In this document: positions 34,066 to 43,782 of the stretch, piece by piece | How positions within the stretch are numbered: the first letter of the stretch is position 1 | Layout of the letters: each line of letters opens with the position of its first letter | Assembly (NCBI GenBank): GCA_016745215.1 | Contig: CP050890.1 | Coordinates: 2,790,001-2,854,000 of the forward strand | Reading direction: 5' to 3' | Source: Thiohalocapsa sp. PB-PSB1 | Lineage (GTDB): Bacteria > Pseudomonadota > Gammaproteobacteria > Chromatiales > Chromatiaceae | DNA length: 64,000 nucleotides | Position numbers and translations under genes: made by a program | The notes under the pieces: generated by a model | Seen by the model: only the letters and a program-made list of their open reading frames with translations | Told to the model about the DNA's origin: nothing | Databases searched by the model: none

Positions 34066-37000
34066 ATGAAACACCCGAGACAGGTCTCTCCACTCCTCCG
34101 CCGGCCCAGTCAGGGCCATTCCATTTCGCGTCGCAAACGAGCACTCGCTTGGTTCGGATCGCTGGCACTGCTGGCCACCGGCTTTGCGGATGCCGACTGC
34201 GATATCCAGGACATCATTCCAGCGAGCACATCGACGAGCGTGCTTGCGATCACGACGACGCAGGATGAAAACGACGGCGGCACCTCGGGCACCGGTCGGT
34301 CCCTGCGCGACGGCATTCTGATCGCAAACAGTCGCCCCGGCCGGCATCATCGGCTGCAGCTCGAGGCTGGAGCAGTCTACAGGCTGACGCTTTCGGGCGC
34401 TGATCCCCTCGGGTACAGCGGCGACCTGGATCTGCGCAACAACGCCATCGTCACCATCGAAACGGTGGGGGAGGGCGCTCCGGCGATCATCGATGCCAGC
34501 GATTTGTTTCCCAGGGAAACCGTACTGTCGCTCTTAGGCGGCGCCAGACTGATCCTGCGCGGTGTCGAAGTGCGCGGCGGCTACGAGGTCGGCCTCGCCA
34601 AAATCGGCGACGGCGGTGGGGTGTTCGTCGGCTCGGGCTCCCGTCTTGGGTTGTATGCGGCGATAGTGCGCGACAACCAGGCCGGCGATGGCGGTGGCAT
34701 CTATCTTGGTCCCGGCCGCGATGACTCCAAGCTGGTCATGGTCCAAAGCAGTCTGCTCGGCAACCGCTCGGTGGGCAACAGAGGTGGTGGTGGTGTCATG
34801 ATCAACGAGGACGGCGACGGCGAAATCGACGTGTGCATCGAAGACAGCCTGTTCGAGGGCAACCGGGCAGCAACCGCCGGCGGTGGCTTGTTCGCTCGTG
34901 AGGGCGTGGTCGTGGACATCGCGCGCAGTCAATTCAATGACAACGATGTCGGTGTCATCGGTGCGGCCGGCCCCGGCGGTGGGGCGATCCACATCCTTGG
35001 AGAGAACAGCGATCCGGCCCGGCTCGACATCGTCGCGAGCCAGTTCAACGGCAATCTCGTCGACAACGCCGACCTTGGCGGTGGCGCCATCTATGCCCAC
35101 AGGACGCGGGTTTATATTTCCAATACCAGCTTTGTTGGGAACCGCCTAACCGGTGCTCAGGATGCCAGCGGTGCGGCAATCTTCGCGACGGCCAGCAGCA
35201 GGCTCGAGGTCGCAGACAGCCTGTTCAGCGCGAATCGCAATGAAGTCACCGCCAGCGCCGGCGGTGCCGGTGGGGCGATCCTCACGTTCAATCAGACCGA
35301 TACCCTAGTGCGCGACAGCCACTTCGAGGACAACCAGGCCACGGGCTTCGGCGGTGCGCTGGCCTTGGTCAGCAACAATACGCTCACCGGCTTGACCTTC
35401 ATCGACAACCATGCTGGTCTATATGGCGGAGCGCTGCGGCTTCAGGGTACCACCGACGAGACCTTCTCCGAGGTTCAGGACTGCCGGTTCGAGCGCAATG
35501 TCAGCGAGGGTGATGGCGGCGCCATCCACCTCCGGCGAGGCGAAACCCGTTGGTCGAACATCCAGTTGCGGGACAATCGGGCCGCTGGCAGTGTTCTGCT
35601 CGCCCTGCCGACCGGCGATGGTGGCGCAATCTCCATCGATGGTGGAGAGCACCGATTCGACGACATCAGGGCAACCGGCAATCATGCCGAGCAGGATGGC
35701 GGAGTCTTCAGTGTCAATGCCGCCAATGCCCTGACCAGCCTGACCATCCGAAATGGCCATTTCGTCAATAACCGGGCCGAGGATGACGGCGGCGGCATTG
35801 ACATGACCAGCAATACCCAGGGTTTTGGCACCCTGGGGCTGGAGAACATCAGCGCCGAGCATAACAGCGCGGGCGATTCCGGTGGGTTTCTGCGCCTGCT
35901 CGATGGTGTGCAGGGCAGTCTGCGACATAGCCGTCTGATCGGTAACGGTTGCGGCAACCGGGCCGATCCCGAGCTGGAGCAGGGTCGCGGCGGGGCCTTG
36001 GATGTGCGCGCATCAAGACTCATCGCAGAGGATCTGATTCTGCGCAATAACAGCGCGGCCTATGGCGGCGGCGCCTTGCGTGTCGGGCACGGCAGCTTGT
36101 TGCCGGGGACGGTGCGCGGACGCCTGCTGTTGATCAACGGGGATCTGCGAGGCAATCGCTCCTGGCTCAGCGATGCCGGCGCGGTGCTGGCCGACACCAG
36201 TTCCGACGTACAGCTGGTCAACGTGCAGATGTACGGCAACCTGGCCGCATTGGATGGGGCCGCGATCTATGCCGCGCCGCGGCGCAAATTGAGGACCGAG
36301 GCCAAGATCAGCTTGTTCGATGTAACCGCAGTCGGCAACATCGCCGACAGCAATGCCACCGGCAACGGCGCCTCGGCGCTGTTTGCAGCGCCTCCCGGAC
36401 CTCAACACGGCGGTCAGGACTGGGAGGATGTGCCACCGGTGGTGGAGGTCTACAACAGCATCATCACCGATACCGTCAGCGGCGCCGGCACATCGGTTCC
36501 GGACTATGCGGGAGCTGAACCCAGGGTGGCGGAATACAGCGCCCTGGGTCGCATCGACGACGCCAGCGGCTGGGGCAGCGCGACCAATCTGCTCAATATC
36601 GATGCCGGTCTGACCGCGGCCTGCGCCGGTGCCCAGGTGCCATTGCCGACGAGCCCGTTGATCGACGCGGGCGACAATGCCAGCCTGCCAAATGACGACC
36701 TCGACATCGACCAGGACGGCGATCTGACCGAATCCTTGCCATTGGACGCGCTGGGCCAGTCGCGGATTGCTGGTGCGACAGTCGATATCGGCGCCATCGA
36801 AGCCTTCGAGTCCGGCACCTTCGCCGCCTCCGACAGCGATTGCGATGGGCTGAGCGACGCCTGGGAGCAACACTGGCTGGGCCATCTGGATGCCAGCGGG
36901 CGCGGCGATCAGGACGGCGACGGTGCGACCGACGCGGCCGAGTTTCTGGCCGGCACCGATCCGACCTTCGCCGGCCAGGGCGTGCGCATGAGCTTTGCGG

Positions 37001-37515
37001 ACGGGCTTGACTTGGCGTCGTTCCCGAGCCCGCCGCCGGCAAACCTCGCCTCCTGTTTAGCCTTCTTGATCGAGCTCGACGACGACGGTTCCGGAGTCAT
37101 GTGGCGGCTGGACACCGACGGTTGGTTGCAGCGGTGCGACCCCATCAACCAAGACGACTTCCCGCTCACGGCGGGATCCGGCTGGTATCTGCGCAGCAGC
37201 CAGCCCCGCACCCTGATCGTACCTGCGGCCGACAGCTGCGCTGAGGAATCGCTCCGGCCGGGGATGAACCTGATCGGACATCCGCGCCCGCGGCCGGGCC
37301 TAACCTGCTTCGACTGGCTCGCCGCCAATGAGTTCGAACCGATCAGGTCCATCGGTGGACTGGATGCGAAGAGCGGGCGCTGGGTAAGCTGTGCCCGCCG
37401 GGCCGATAGCGCCGACACAACGGCGGTTGGAACAAACTTCCTGATACTCCCCGGTGAGGGCTATCGCATCTTCTCGGATGGGTACGGGCAATTGGCAAGG
37501 CCGGGATGCGGCTGA
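34066..37515 (+). CDS. Giant secreted right-handed beta-helix protein
   Basis: Starting at ATG 34066 (AGGA upstream), the 1149-residue protein has an export signal (RRKRALAWFGSLALLATGFA). A long array of parallel beta-helix coils follows, with recurrent polymorphic-outer-membrane-protein-type strings GGGIYLG, GGGLFARE, GGAIHIL, GGAIYAH, GGAIHLR and turns of the type F-x-x-N-x-A (residues ~100-860). A single insert-poor ladder like this usually builds surface adhesins or polysaccharide-active proteins. Residues ~925-975 hold Ca-binding-like loops (SDSDCDGLSDAWEQHW, DQDGDGATDAAEFLAGTDP). The C-terminal ~170 residues include cysteines and aromatic repeats of unknown fold. No autotransporter barrel is seen. 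Confidence 0.8.
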   Translation: MKHPRQVSPLLRRPSQGHSISRRKRALAWFGSLALLATGFADADCDIQDIIPASTSTSVLAITTTQDENDGGTSGTGRSLRDGILIANSRPGRHHRLQLEAGAVYRLTLSGADPLGYSGDLDLRNNAIVTIETVGEGAPAIIDASDLFPRETVLSLLGGARLILRGVEVRGGYEVGLAKIGDGGGVFVGSGSRLGLYAAIVRDNQAGDGGGIYLGPGRDDSKLVMVQSSLLGNRSVGNRGGGGVMINEDGDGEIDVCIEDSLFEGNRAATAGGGLFAREGVVVDIARSQFNDNDVGVIGAAGPGGGAIHILGENSDPARLDIVASQFNGNLVDNADLGGGAIYAHRTRVYISNTSFVGNRLTGAQDASGAAIFATASSRLEVADSLFSANRNEVTASAGGAGGAILTFNQTDTLVRDSHFEDNQATGFGGALALVSNNTLTGLTFIDNHAGLYGGALRLQGTTDETFSEVQDCRFERNVSEGDGGAIHLRRGETRWSNIQLRDNRAAGSVLLALPTGDGGAISIDGGEHRFDDIRATGNHAEQDGGVFSVNAANALTSLTIRNGHFVNNRAEDDGGGIDMTSNTQGFGTLGLENISAEHNSAGDSGGFLRLLDGVQGSLRHSRLIGNGCGNRADPELEQGRGGALDVRASRLIAEDLILRNNSAAYGGGALRVGHGSLLPGTVRGRLLLINGDLRGNRSWLSDAGAVLADTSSDVQLVNVQMYGNLAALDGAAIYAAPRRKLRTEAKISLFDVTAVGNIADSNATGNGASALFAAPPGPQHGGQDWEDVPPVVEVYNSIITDTVSGAGTSVPDYAGAEPRVAEYSALGRIDDASGWGSATNLLNIDAGLTAACAGAQVPLPTSPLIDAGDNASLPNDDLDIDQDGDLTESLPLDALGQSRIAGATVDIGAIEAFESGTFAASDSDCDGLSDAWEQHWLGHLDASGRGDQDGDGATDAAEFLAGTDPTFAGQGVRMSFADGLDLASFPSPPPANLASCLAFLIELDDDGSGVMWRLDTDGWLQRCDPINQDDFPLTAGSGWYLRSSQPRTLIVPAADSCAEESLRPGMNLIGHPRPRPGLTCFDWLAANEFEPIRSIGGLDAKSGRWVSCARRADSADTTAVGTNFLILPGEGYRIFSDGYGQLARPGCG

Positions 37516-38406
37516 GGCATTTCCCCCCTGGTTCCCCCAGGTGGGTGCTGCCTTTGAACAATGTAAGGATTCATTGCAGAGACCCAGCGTGCGCAGGGGG
37601 GTCAAGGTAGGCTGTCAAAATCTGCAGTCTCATTATAGTCCTCTCACGTGACATCAAAACTGTCCCTTTCGTTTAGGGCCAGCACTCACACACCAAAAAC
37701 AAAAGGGCATATCTGGTTATCATGTTGAATGACTCTAAAACAAGCGCTTCCCGGTTTATGGATGCTTAGTCGGTGTCGGAATCGGTGTCGAGGTCAACAT
37801 TAGGGATTGGTATCGAGCTGGCTGCTTTGATCGATGAGCGGATTCGATTCCGATTCCGATAGCGACCCCGACACCGATTCGGCTTCCCCAGTGCGTTCGA
37901 TGAAGCAATCCAAGACCCGGAATCGGTTTAGCATCAAAACTCAGGGCATTTCGACAGCCTAGTGCAACCCGCCCAGCGTGACTTGATCGGGGTTGGGATC
38001 GGAATTGGGATCGGGATCGAAAAGACATGACATCAGGGCGTGAGAAACCTGATGTTTGCTTGGCGGATGTTTGCTGGGCGTTGCCTGCAAAGAATACGAA
38101 TCAAACTTCATGCTGGTTGAATATCTGAACATTTTACGCAGGCAGCATCCATGCAAGGTCAAGCTAAATGACTGTGTAAAAATAATTTTTGCTGAGGCGC
38201 GGTCATGGTGTCACACGCAGTCATAGTGTTGGCCATGGTGTCAGTTCTTGCGAGAAGCCGGCACCGTCGTGGCGGACCGCGGATGGTCATGATGTCGTAA
38301 CACTCATGGCTTAAGCTGCGACCCGTTGCACGCGCTATCGCGCTAGGGTGCCAGGCGGCGTGCAGGGCATCTCTGGTTCCACGTTTGCAACGGGGAGGAT
38401 TCGGCA
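37516..38406. other. Repeat-containing gap upstream of the Na/Pi transporter
   Basis: No gene is supported. At ~37766-37885 the text alternates GGTGTCGGAATCGGTGTCGA-like units and CGATTCCGATTCCGATAGCG, similar to the low-complexity tails of the four-helix-bundle repeats and possibly their remnant. Dispersed repeat R2 lies at 37963-38092. The 300 bases before the transporter contain GTCATGGTGTCA-like repeats of unknown meaning. Confidence 0.4.
37963..38092 (+). repeat. Dispersed repeat R2, plus-orientation copy
   Basis: It pairs with the inverted copy at 24963-25068. Conserved parts include the AACCCGCCCAG start, GGGATCGGGATCGAAAAGA and the hairpin CATCAGGGCGTGAGAAACC-TGATG. The copy here has an extra GGATCGGAATTGG segment. 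No protein product is visible. Confidence 0.6.
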
Positions 38407-39654
38407 ATGACTCAACAAGGCTCGACTGCGCCGTCTTCGGGCGGCGGTCCGCTGGTTTGGCTGGGCATCATCGCACTGGTCTATGTGCTGCTGGTCGGCG
38501 TCGGCGTCATCGGCGACGGCTTCAAGTGGATCTCCGGCGGAGCCGAGGGTGCGGAGCGCATCTTTGCCTTTGCCAGCAATCCAATTGTCGGCGTTATCCT
38601 CGGCACTCTGGCCACGGCCTTGGTGCAGTCGTCGAGCACCGTCACATCGGTGATCGTCGGTCTAGTGGCCGGCGGCGTGCCGGTGGCGATCGCCGTGCCT
38701 ATGATCATGGGTGCCAACATGGGCACCACCATCACCAACACCATCGTCAGCCTGGGCAACATCCGCGACGGACAGATGTTCAACAAGTCGTTCCAGGCCG
38801 CGACCGTGCACGACTTCTTCAATCTCTACAGCATCCTGATTTTCCTGCCCATCGAGATGCTGTTTCATCCGCTCGAGCGCATGGCCGGGGCCATGTCGCA
38901 GTGGTTCGTCGGCGGCGGCGGAGCCTCGATGAAGGACTTCAACTTCGTCGGCGCTCTGACCAAGCCCGTCGGTAGCCAGATCGTGGGCCTGTTCAAGGGG
39001 CTGCCGGATATGATCGGCGCCGTGCTAACCATCGTCGTTGGCATCGCGCTGATCATCTTCTCGGTCTTGTTCCTCGGCAAGCTGCTGCAGCGGGTCATGA
39101 CCGGCAAGGCCAAGGCGATGGTGGACAAGTCCATCGGCCGTGGGCCGATCTCCGGGGTCGCCACTGGCACGGCGATCACGGTACTGGTGCAGTCCTCGTC
39201 CACCACCACCAGTCTGGTGGTTCCGTTGGCCGGCGCCGGTGCCCTGACCACGCGCCAGGTGTTCCCATTTACCATGGGCGCGAACATCGGCACGACCATC
39301 ACCGCGCTGCTGGCGGCCACGTCCATCACCGGCGCCTATCAGGTCTTCGCGCTGCAAATCGCGCTGGTGCATCTGCTCTACAACGTTTTCGGCGTGCTCT
39401 TGTTCATGCTGGTTCCCTGGCTCAAGGACACGCCGATCTGGTCCGCCGAGTGGCTCGGCAACAAGACAGAGTCAAACCGCATCTGGGCCTTCGGCTATAT
39501 CCTCGGGGTGTTCTTCATGCTGCCGGGCGCCGTCTTCGGCGGCCAGGCCGCACTCGGCGCCGCGTCCGAGGCGATCGAGAAGGCGGAGGCCGATGCCGCC
39601 AAGATCGATGACGTCGAGCAGCGGGTGCAGCAGCGGGATATGGCCATCGAGTAG
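38407..39654 (+). CDS. Na+/phosphate cotransporter (NptA/SLC34-like)
   Basis: The 415-residue inner-membrane protein contains the family's two inverted repeats, each with the QSSS motif: ATALVQSSSTVTSVIVGLVA and ITVLVQSSSTTTSLVVPLAG. Each is followed by a G-A-N-x-G-T-T motif (MIMGANMGTTITNTIVS, FTMGANIGTTITALLA). About nine hydrophobic spans and a charged C-terminal helix are present. The PhoU-like C-terminal domain of YjbB-type relatives is absent. It probably imports Pi with Na+, which fits the Mrp-driven sodium economy nearby, but no pho regulator adjoins it. Confidence 0.88.
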   Translation: MTQQGSTAPSSGGGPLVWLGIIALVYVLLVGVGVIGDGFKWISGGAEGAERIFAFASNPIVGVILGTLATALVQSSSTVTSVIVGLVAGGVPVAIAVPMIMGANMGTTITNTIVSLGNIRDGQMFNKSFQAATVHDFFNLYSILIFLPIEMLFHPLERMAGAMSQWFVGGGGASMKDFNFVGALTKPVGSQIVGLFKGLPDMIGAVLTIVVGIALIIFSVLFLGKLLQRVMTGKAKAMVDKSIGRGPISGVATGTAITVLVQSSSTTTSLVVPLAGAGALTTRQVFPFTMGANIGTTITALLAATSITGAYQVFALQIALVHLLYNVFGVLLFMLVPWLKDTPIWSAEWLGNKTESNRIWAFGYILGVFFMLPGAVFGGQAALGAASEAIEKAEADAAKIDDVEQRVQQRDMAIE

Positions 39655-39714
39655 GGGGAGGGCCGGGGGTATTGTCGGATCGGCGGAATGCGGCAGCCCA
39701 CGTAGTTCGCGTAG

Positions 39715-39739
39715 GGCGGAACCCGATAGCGGTTCCGCC
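39715..39739. repeat. GGCGGAACC hairpin (REP-like or terminator)
   Basis: GGCGGAACC-CGATAGC-GGTTCCGCC is a perfect 9-bp stem 60 bases after the transporter gene. No U tract follows, so a REP-type palindrome is more likely than a classical terminator. Confidence 0.5.
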
Positions 39740-39751
39740 TGTTCGGTGTGG

Positions 39752-39946
39752 ATGGTGATGCGGCTGATTCTGTCCGATGTGTATTGGCGGTTGTCGTTCT
39801 GGGTTAAATGGCGCGATGCAGAACTCCTGACATGGCGTAGTTTTCAGTGCGACTATGTCGACGGCAGCCATGTGACCATGCTGCTGCCGCCGTTCGTGGA
39901 GCAGGTCGCACAGCAGCTGGGGCAGCATCTTTGGCGCTGGAGCTGA
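39752..39946 (+). CDS. Small hypothetical protein
   Basis: This possible 64-residue protein (ATG 39752 or the internal ATG 39758) reads MRLILSDVYWRLSFWVKWRD and continues DAELLTWRSFQCDYVDGSHV. It is short and aromatic-rich, with no recognised domain. There is no strong ribosome-binding site. It could be a fragment of a larger gene. Low confidence. Confidence 0.3.
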   Translation: MVMRLILSDVYWRLSFWVKWRDAELLTWRSFQCDYVDGSHVTMLLPPFVEQVAQQLGQHLWRWS

Positions 39947-40292
39947 TGCCTCTCTCCAGCTCGACATGCGGCCGAAGTCGCTTGCGTCAGCGCTCGTTGA
40001 CGGTTACCCGCCTAATTCGAACAGGATGTCTGTTGCATGGCCCTCGCTGTTGTTGGCAGGCGGCCGGCACTTGGGGGATCGAACGCAGCAGCGGTTTGTA
40101 CAGAGGGCGATGATCGCGCGTTCCGGAGGCGCGGACAGCCCCGGGGTGAATGGCCGGTTCCGGCAGACGGCCCGGCGTTGAGCCTGGGCCGCCAGCGGTC
40201 TACACTGATGAAGAGCTTCACTGAAAAGAAGCCCGAAGGAACCGTTTCCAAGGAGGTTCTTCATAAAGACTGTCAACTGTGAGGTACACCCA
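39947..40292. other. Intergenic region without recognisable features
   Basis: Several overlapping open frames exist, but none shows a family motif. The AAGAAGCCCGAAGGAACC text near 40220 could lie in the leader of the next gene. The usable start there is preceded by GAGGTACACCCA. Confidence 0.35.
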
Positions 40293-41199
40293 ATGAGTCT
40301 TGAGCGTATTCCGATCGTCTTCGCATTGATTGCTGTTGGCGGTTTGATGAGCCTTGGGCCGGGGGGCCTTTGCCGACGGTGCCGGCCCACGGGGCGGGCT
40401 CTATTCGACGAACGCCGTCAACCGGCTCTGCATCGATGCGCAGCGTACCCTGGCTGCGGTGGACCTCGACGTTGCCAACGTCGTGCATACAAGTTGGGAT
40501 AGCTTCGTGCAGTCGGATGCCTTGCCTCATGCCATCGTCGGTGACGCGCCGGCATTGGCGTATGCTGTAGCAGAGGCACCGGATGCGGCACTCACCAGCA
40601 CCCAGCACATCATCTACGATCGCTATCCGTTCGGCAATCGTGCCTTTCCCAGTATCCTGTCATGCAAAATGAAAAGCGCTGCATTTCTGGATGCCCTCGA
40701 CCCGCTGCTGGATTCGCTCGACCCGAGTGTGGGCGCATCGGATCAGTCCTGTGCAGCGGTGCACCAGCAGCTTTTGGATGAGGTCGTGGCCTCGCTGCCA
40801 CGCTTCCTGCGACGCTGGGTTGCCTGGCAGCCGGCCCCGGTCATCGAAGACGACGATGTCGCCGATGACGGTACCGCTTGGACCCAGGGATTCCCTGAGG
40901 ACCCTTATCCCGTATTGTACCGCGAGGTCGAGGATGGTTCGATTCACTTCAAATCGCGCCGCTTGTCGATCGAGCCGCATCCGGCGCGCGTAATCCCGTT
41001 CTGCAACAGCATTGCCGCAGAGCTGCCACCGGGCTTATCGCTGCCGGCCTTTTGCGAGCCGCGCAAGTGGGGCGTGCACTACTGTCACTTGGCGACACCC
41101 GAGTACATTCGGGCCGCCCTGGTGGGCCGGGTCGAGGTGCCGATCATTCCTCGCTCCGCAGCGCGTCCCGATACGACCGATTCCAATTCCCGCCGGTAA
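40293..41199 (+). pseudogene. Secreted hypothetical protein, frameshifted in a G6 tract
   Basis: ATG 40293 opens a signal peptide (MSLERIPIVFALIAVGG, then LMSLGPG). After the run of six G at 40361-40366 the frame that carries the rest of the protein is offset by one. Deleting one G restores SLGPGAFADGAGPRGGLYST, with an AFA-D signal-peptidase site exactly at the end of the leader. The mature part (~275 residues) has five scattered cysteines, an Asp-rich loop (APVIEDDDVADDG) and no recognised family. It could be a genuine pseudogene, a phase-variable gene or a one-base sequencing error. The downstream frame is open to 41199. Confidence 0.6.
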
Positions 41200-41260
41200 T
41201 CCGCGCCGTCAAGGCGACGGCCTGCGTCAACGGCAGTTCCGCGGCCAGCTCGGCGAGGCC

Positions 41261-41318
41261 GTCGGCAGGCGACACCCAAGCCAAAAACCTGTTTAGCTTG
41301 TTTCTGCACCGTTACTAA
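41261..41318 (+). repeat. Right-end remnant of the four-helix-bundle repeat
   Basis: GTCGGCAGGCGACACCCAAG followed by AAAACCTGTTTAGCTTGTTTC matches the right ends of the copies at ~4945-5000 and ~27683-27741. The left part is absent. The gap to the tRNA gene (41319-41492) holds nothing else recognisable. Confidence 0.65.
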
Positions 41319-41492
41319 TGGTCGCCCCTTCGTTTGACCCTTCGTGAGAGCGGCAACCCGCTCAGGATCAGCTGATACCTCCAAGAAGTACGCGAAATCA
41401 TCGACGCGATCCAGCAGGGAACCAACAGTAACCAAGACATGACATCGTCTTCGCGCCCTAGATCTTCTTGTAAGGCAACATCCCGGAAGGAA

Positions 41493-41568
<76 letters not shown>

Positions 41569-41804
41569 GGGGAAGTGGGAATGGGCCGTGCATGCGGCCC
41601 TGACTAGGCAAGGGTTGAAGTGTAGCATCCTTGCTTCACTCTATGCCAAGTGTTTATGCCTAGTATTTGTACTCTGTGTTCGAGCCCAGAATTCATACCC
41701 AGAGTTCGTACCAGGTATTTATACAAAGCAATTGATCGATGCAATCATCGCGGTCGATCTGCGATTTTTGTTGCGCCGCTGAGACGATTTCGCGCGAGGT
41801 AGTT

Positions 41805-42785
41805 ATGCTCGATTCCAAGCCCCTGTTGTTTCCTTCCGATTTTCCGGCTTTGACCCGGCGACGGCCAACCACCCTGCAAGTGAATCTCGGCTATCGCTGC
41901 AATCAGTCCTGTGTACATTGCCATGTGGACGCCGGGCCGAAGCGGCGCGAGGAGATGGATCGGTCGACCATGGCGCAGGTGGTGGAGTATCTGCGTCTCG
42001 GCGGCACGCATACACTCGATATCACCGGCGGCGCGCCGGAGTTGAACGCAGTGTTTCGGCCATTGGTGGATCAGGCAAGGGCATTGGATATCCACGTGAT
42101 GGATCGTTGCAATCTGACCATTCTGGAACAGCCGGGTCTGGCCGATCTGGCCGAATTTCTGGCCGCGCGGCAAGTCGAGATCATTGCGTCATTGCCCTGT
42201 TATTTATCCGAAAATGTCGATGCCCAGCGCGGTAATGGCGTGTTCGAGGCCAGCATCCGTGGTCTGCGGCGGCTGAACGAATTGGGTTATGCGGACGGTA
42301 CCAGCGGCTTGTTATTGAATCTTGTTTATAATCCCATCGACGCCACTCTTCCGCCATCCCAGGCGGTATTGGAAGCGGATTATAAACGCGAGCTCCAAGC
42401 GCGCTATGGCGTGCGTTTCGATCGGTTGTTAACGTTGACGAATATGCCCATCCGGCGCTTTGGCAGCTGGTTGCAGTCGAACGGGCAGTTCGCCGACTAT
42501 CTGGCCTTGCTGAAAGCCGCACATCAGGACGACAATCTAGACGTTGTGATGTGTCGTGACCTGATCAGCATCGATTGGCGCGGCTATGTCTACGATTGCG
42601 ACTTCAACCAGATGCTGGATCTTCCCACGGAAGGCGGCGCGCAACGGGCAGATCGGCGGCTGCATATCGCCGATTTAACCGATCCGAATTCGCTGGAGGG
42701 CGGAGCGATTCGCGTTGGCGAACACTGCTGGGGTTGCACCGCAGGGCAGGGCAGCAGTTGCGGTGGCGCTCTCGCCTCGGGGTGA
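41805..42785 (+). CDS. arsS: Arsenosugar biosynthesis radical SAM protein ArsS-like
   Basis: This 326-residue radical SAM enzyme carries the [4Fe-4S] motif CNQSCVHC within LQVNLGYRCNQSCVHCHVDA. It has the C-terminal cysteine block EHCWGCTAGQGSSCGG and internal VYDCDFNQ, as in the ArsS (TIGR04167, DUF3641) family. ArsS is proposed to add the adenosyl part of SAM to dimethylarsinous species on the route to arsenosugars. ATG 41805 follows GAGGT. The TIGR04282 glycosyltransferase gene lies 295 bases downstream, supporting the pathway. No arsM methyltransferase is in this window. Confidence 0.9.
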   Translation: MLDSKPLLFPSDFPALTRRRPTTLQVNLGYRCNQSCVHCHVDAGPKRREEMDRSTMAQVVEYLRLGGTHTLDITGGAPELNAVFRPLVDQARALDIHVMDRCNLTILEQPGLADLAEFLAARQVEIIASLPCYLSENVDAQRGNGVFEASIRGLRRLNELGYADGTSGLLLNLVYNPIDATLPPSQAVLEADYKRELQARYGVRFDRLLTLTNMPIRRFGSWLQSNGQFADYLALLKAAHQDDNLDVVMCRDLISIDWRGYVYDCDFNQMLDLPTEGGAQRADRRLHIADLTDPNSLEGGAIRVGEHCWGCTAGQGSSCGGALASG

Positions 42786-42798
42786 ACCCGTTGGGCCG

Positions 42799-42911
42799 AG
42801 GCGATTTCTGTGGAGAAACAGTCCACCTGGCTTGTCTTCTCGTCCGGCCGCGACCAAGATGGCGGACGAGAATCCGGCGCCGGTCGATACAGTTCTCTCC
42901 GGCAATCGCCT
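42799..42911. repeat. Dispersed repeat R3, copy 2 (inverted relative to 33807)
   Basis: It runs from GAGGCGATTTCTGTGGAG through CCACCTGGCTTGTCTTCTCG to CTCCGGCAATCGCCT, the reverse complement of the copy at 33807-33964. It occupies most of the gap between the two arsenosugar genes. The 42912-43080 remainder shows nothing recognisable. Confidence 0.55.
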
Positions 42912-43080
42912 CAGGGTTTGAACTGTTCGTGGTGGCCGCCGATGGCAAATCCAGCCGACGCTCGTGCGGTGTTCGGTTGCCGAGCAACAATCGAAATCCA
43001 TCGCCATCCTGATCTACTTCCCTGATCTACGGCCCTGATTCACTGTATAGCCCCGCCAATTCCCGGCTGATCGAATAACC

Positions 43081-43716
43081 ATGCCCAGCACCCGCATCCT
43101 CGTGTTCGCCAAGGCGCCGCTGCCGGGCCAGGCCAAGACCCGCCTGATCCCGGCGCTCGGCGCCCAAGGTGCCGCCCGTCTGCATGAGCGGCTGTTGCGC
43201 GAAACCCTGTTGCGGATGTCAAGGGTGGCGAAGATGCGACCGGATGTCGGTCTGGAACTCTGGTGCGCGCCGGATCGCTCGCATCCCTTGTTCCAGGAGT
43301 TATGCTTGGCGCATGCGCTTCGATTACAGGATCAATGCGCTGGCGATCTCGGTCAACGCCTGTTCGCCGGCGCCTCGGAGGCCTTGCGGCGCGCGCATGC
43401 CGTGCTGTTGATCGGCAGCGATTGTCCGGATCTCGGGGTGGAGCAGATCGATCAGGCAGTGTCCGCATTGCGCGCCCCCGGTATCGATGCGGTGTTGGGT
43501 CCAGCGCTGGATGGCGGCTATGCGTTGCTTGGGATACGTCGCGCGGAGCCGGGGTTATTCACGAATATGCCCTGGGGTGGAGATCGCGTCGCCGCCGTGA
43601 CCCGCGAGCGGATGATAGCCCTCGGCTGGTGCTGGCGCGAGCTTCCCGAATTGCGGGACGTGGATCGGCCGGAGGATCTGGATTGGTATCCCCACCACCG
43701 CCCAGCCGAGCCTTGA
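43081..43716 (+). CDS. TIGR04282-family arsenosugar-associated glycosyltransferase
   Basis: The 211-residue protein opens with ILVFAKAPLPGQAKTRLIPA, the nucleotide-binding start of the DUF2064/TIGR04282 family. It has the metal-binding type segment VLLIGSDCPDLGVEQIDQAV and LGPALDGGYALLGI. The fold resembles cobalamin/molybdopterin guanylyltransferases and GT-A enzymes. The C-terminal block DVDRPEDLDWY is also conserved. Together with ArsS upstream it fits organoarsenical synthesis. The biochemical step is inferred, not demonstrated in this genome. Confidence 0.87.
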   Translation: MPSTRILVFAKAPLPGQAKTRLIPALGAQGAARLHERLLRETLLRMSRVAKMRPDVGLELWCAPDRSHPLFQELCLAHALRLQDQCAGDLGQRLFAGASEALRRAHAVLLIGSDCPDLGVEQIDQAVSALRAPGIDAVLGPALDGGYALLGIRRAEPGLFTNMPWGGDRVAAVTRERMIALGWCWRELPELRDVDRPEDLDWYPHHRPAEP

Positions 43717-43746
43717 ACCAAGGTGGTCGAGGTCCGATGGGTTAGC

Positions 43747-43766
43747 AAAAAAGCGGGATACCGCTT
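43747..43766 (-). terminator. Intrinsic terminator of ypjD/ccsA
   Basis: Read on the minus strand, AAGCGG-TATC-CCGCTT is followed at once by TTTTGC, i.e. a short GC stem with a U run. It lies 17 bases past the ccsA-like stop at 43783 and is placed between convergent genes. Confidence 0.65.
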
Positions 43767-43782
43767 CCAACGGAAACTCGTT

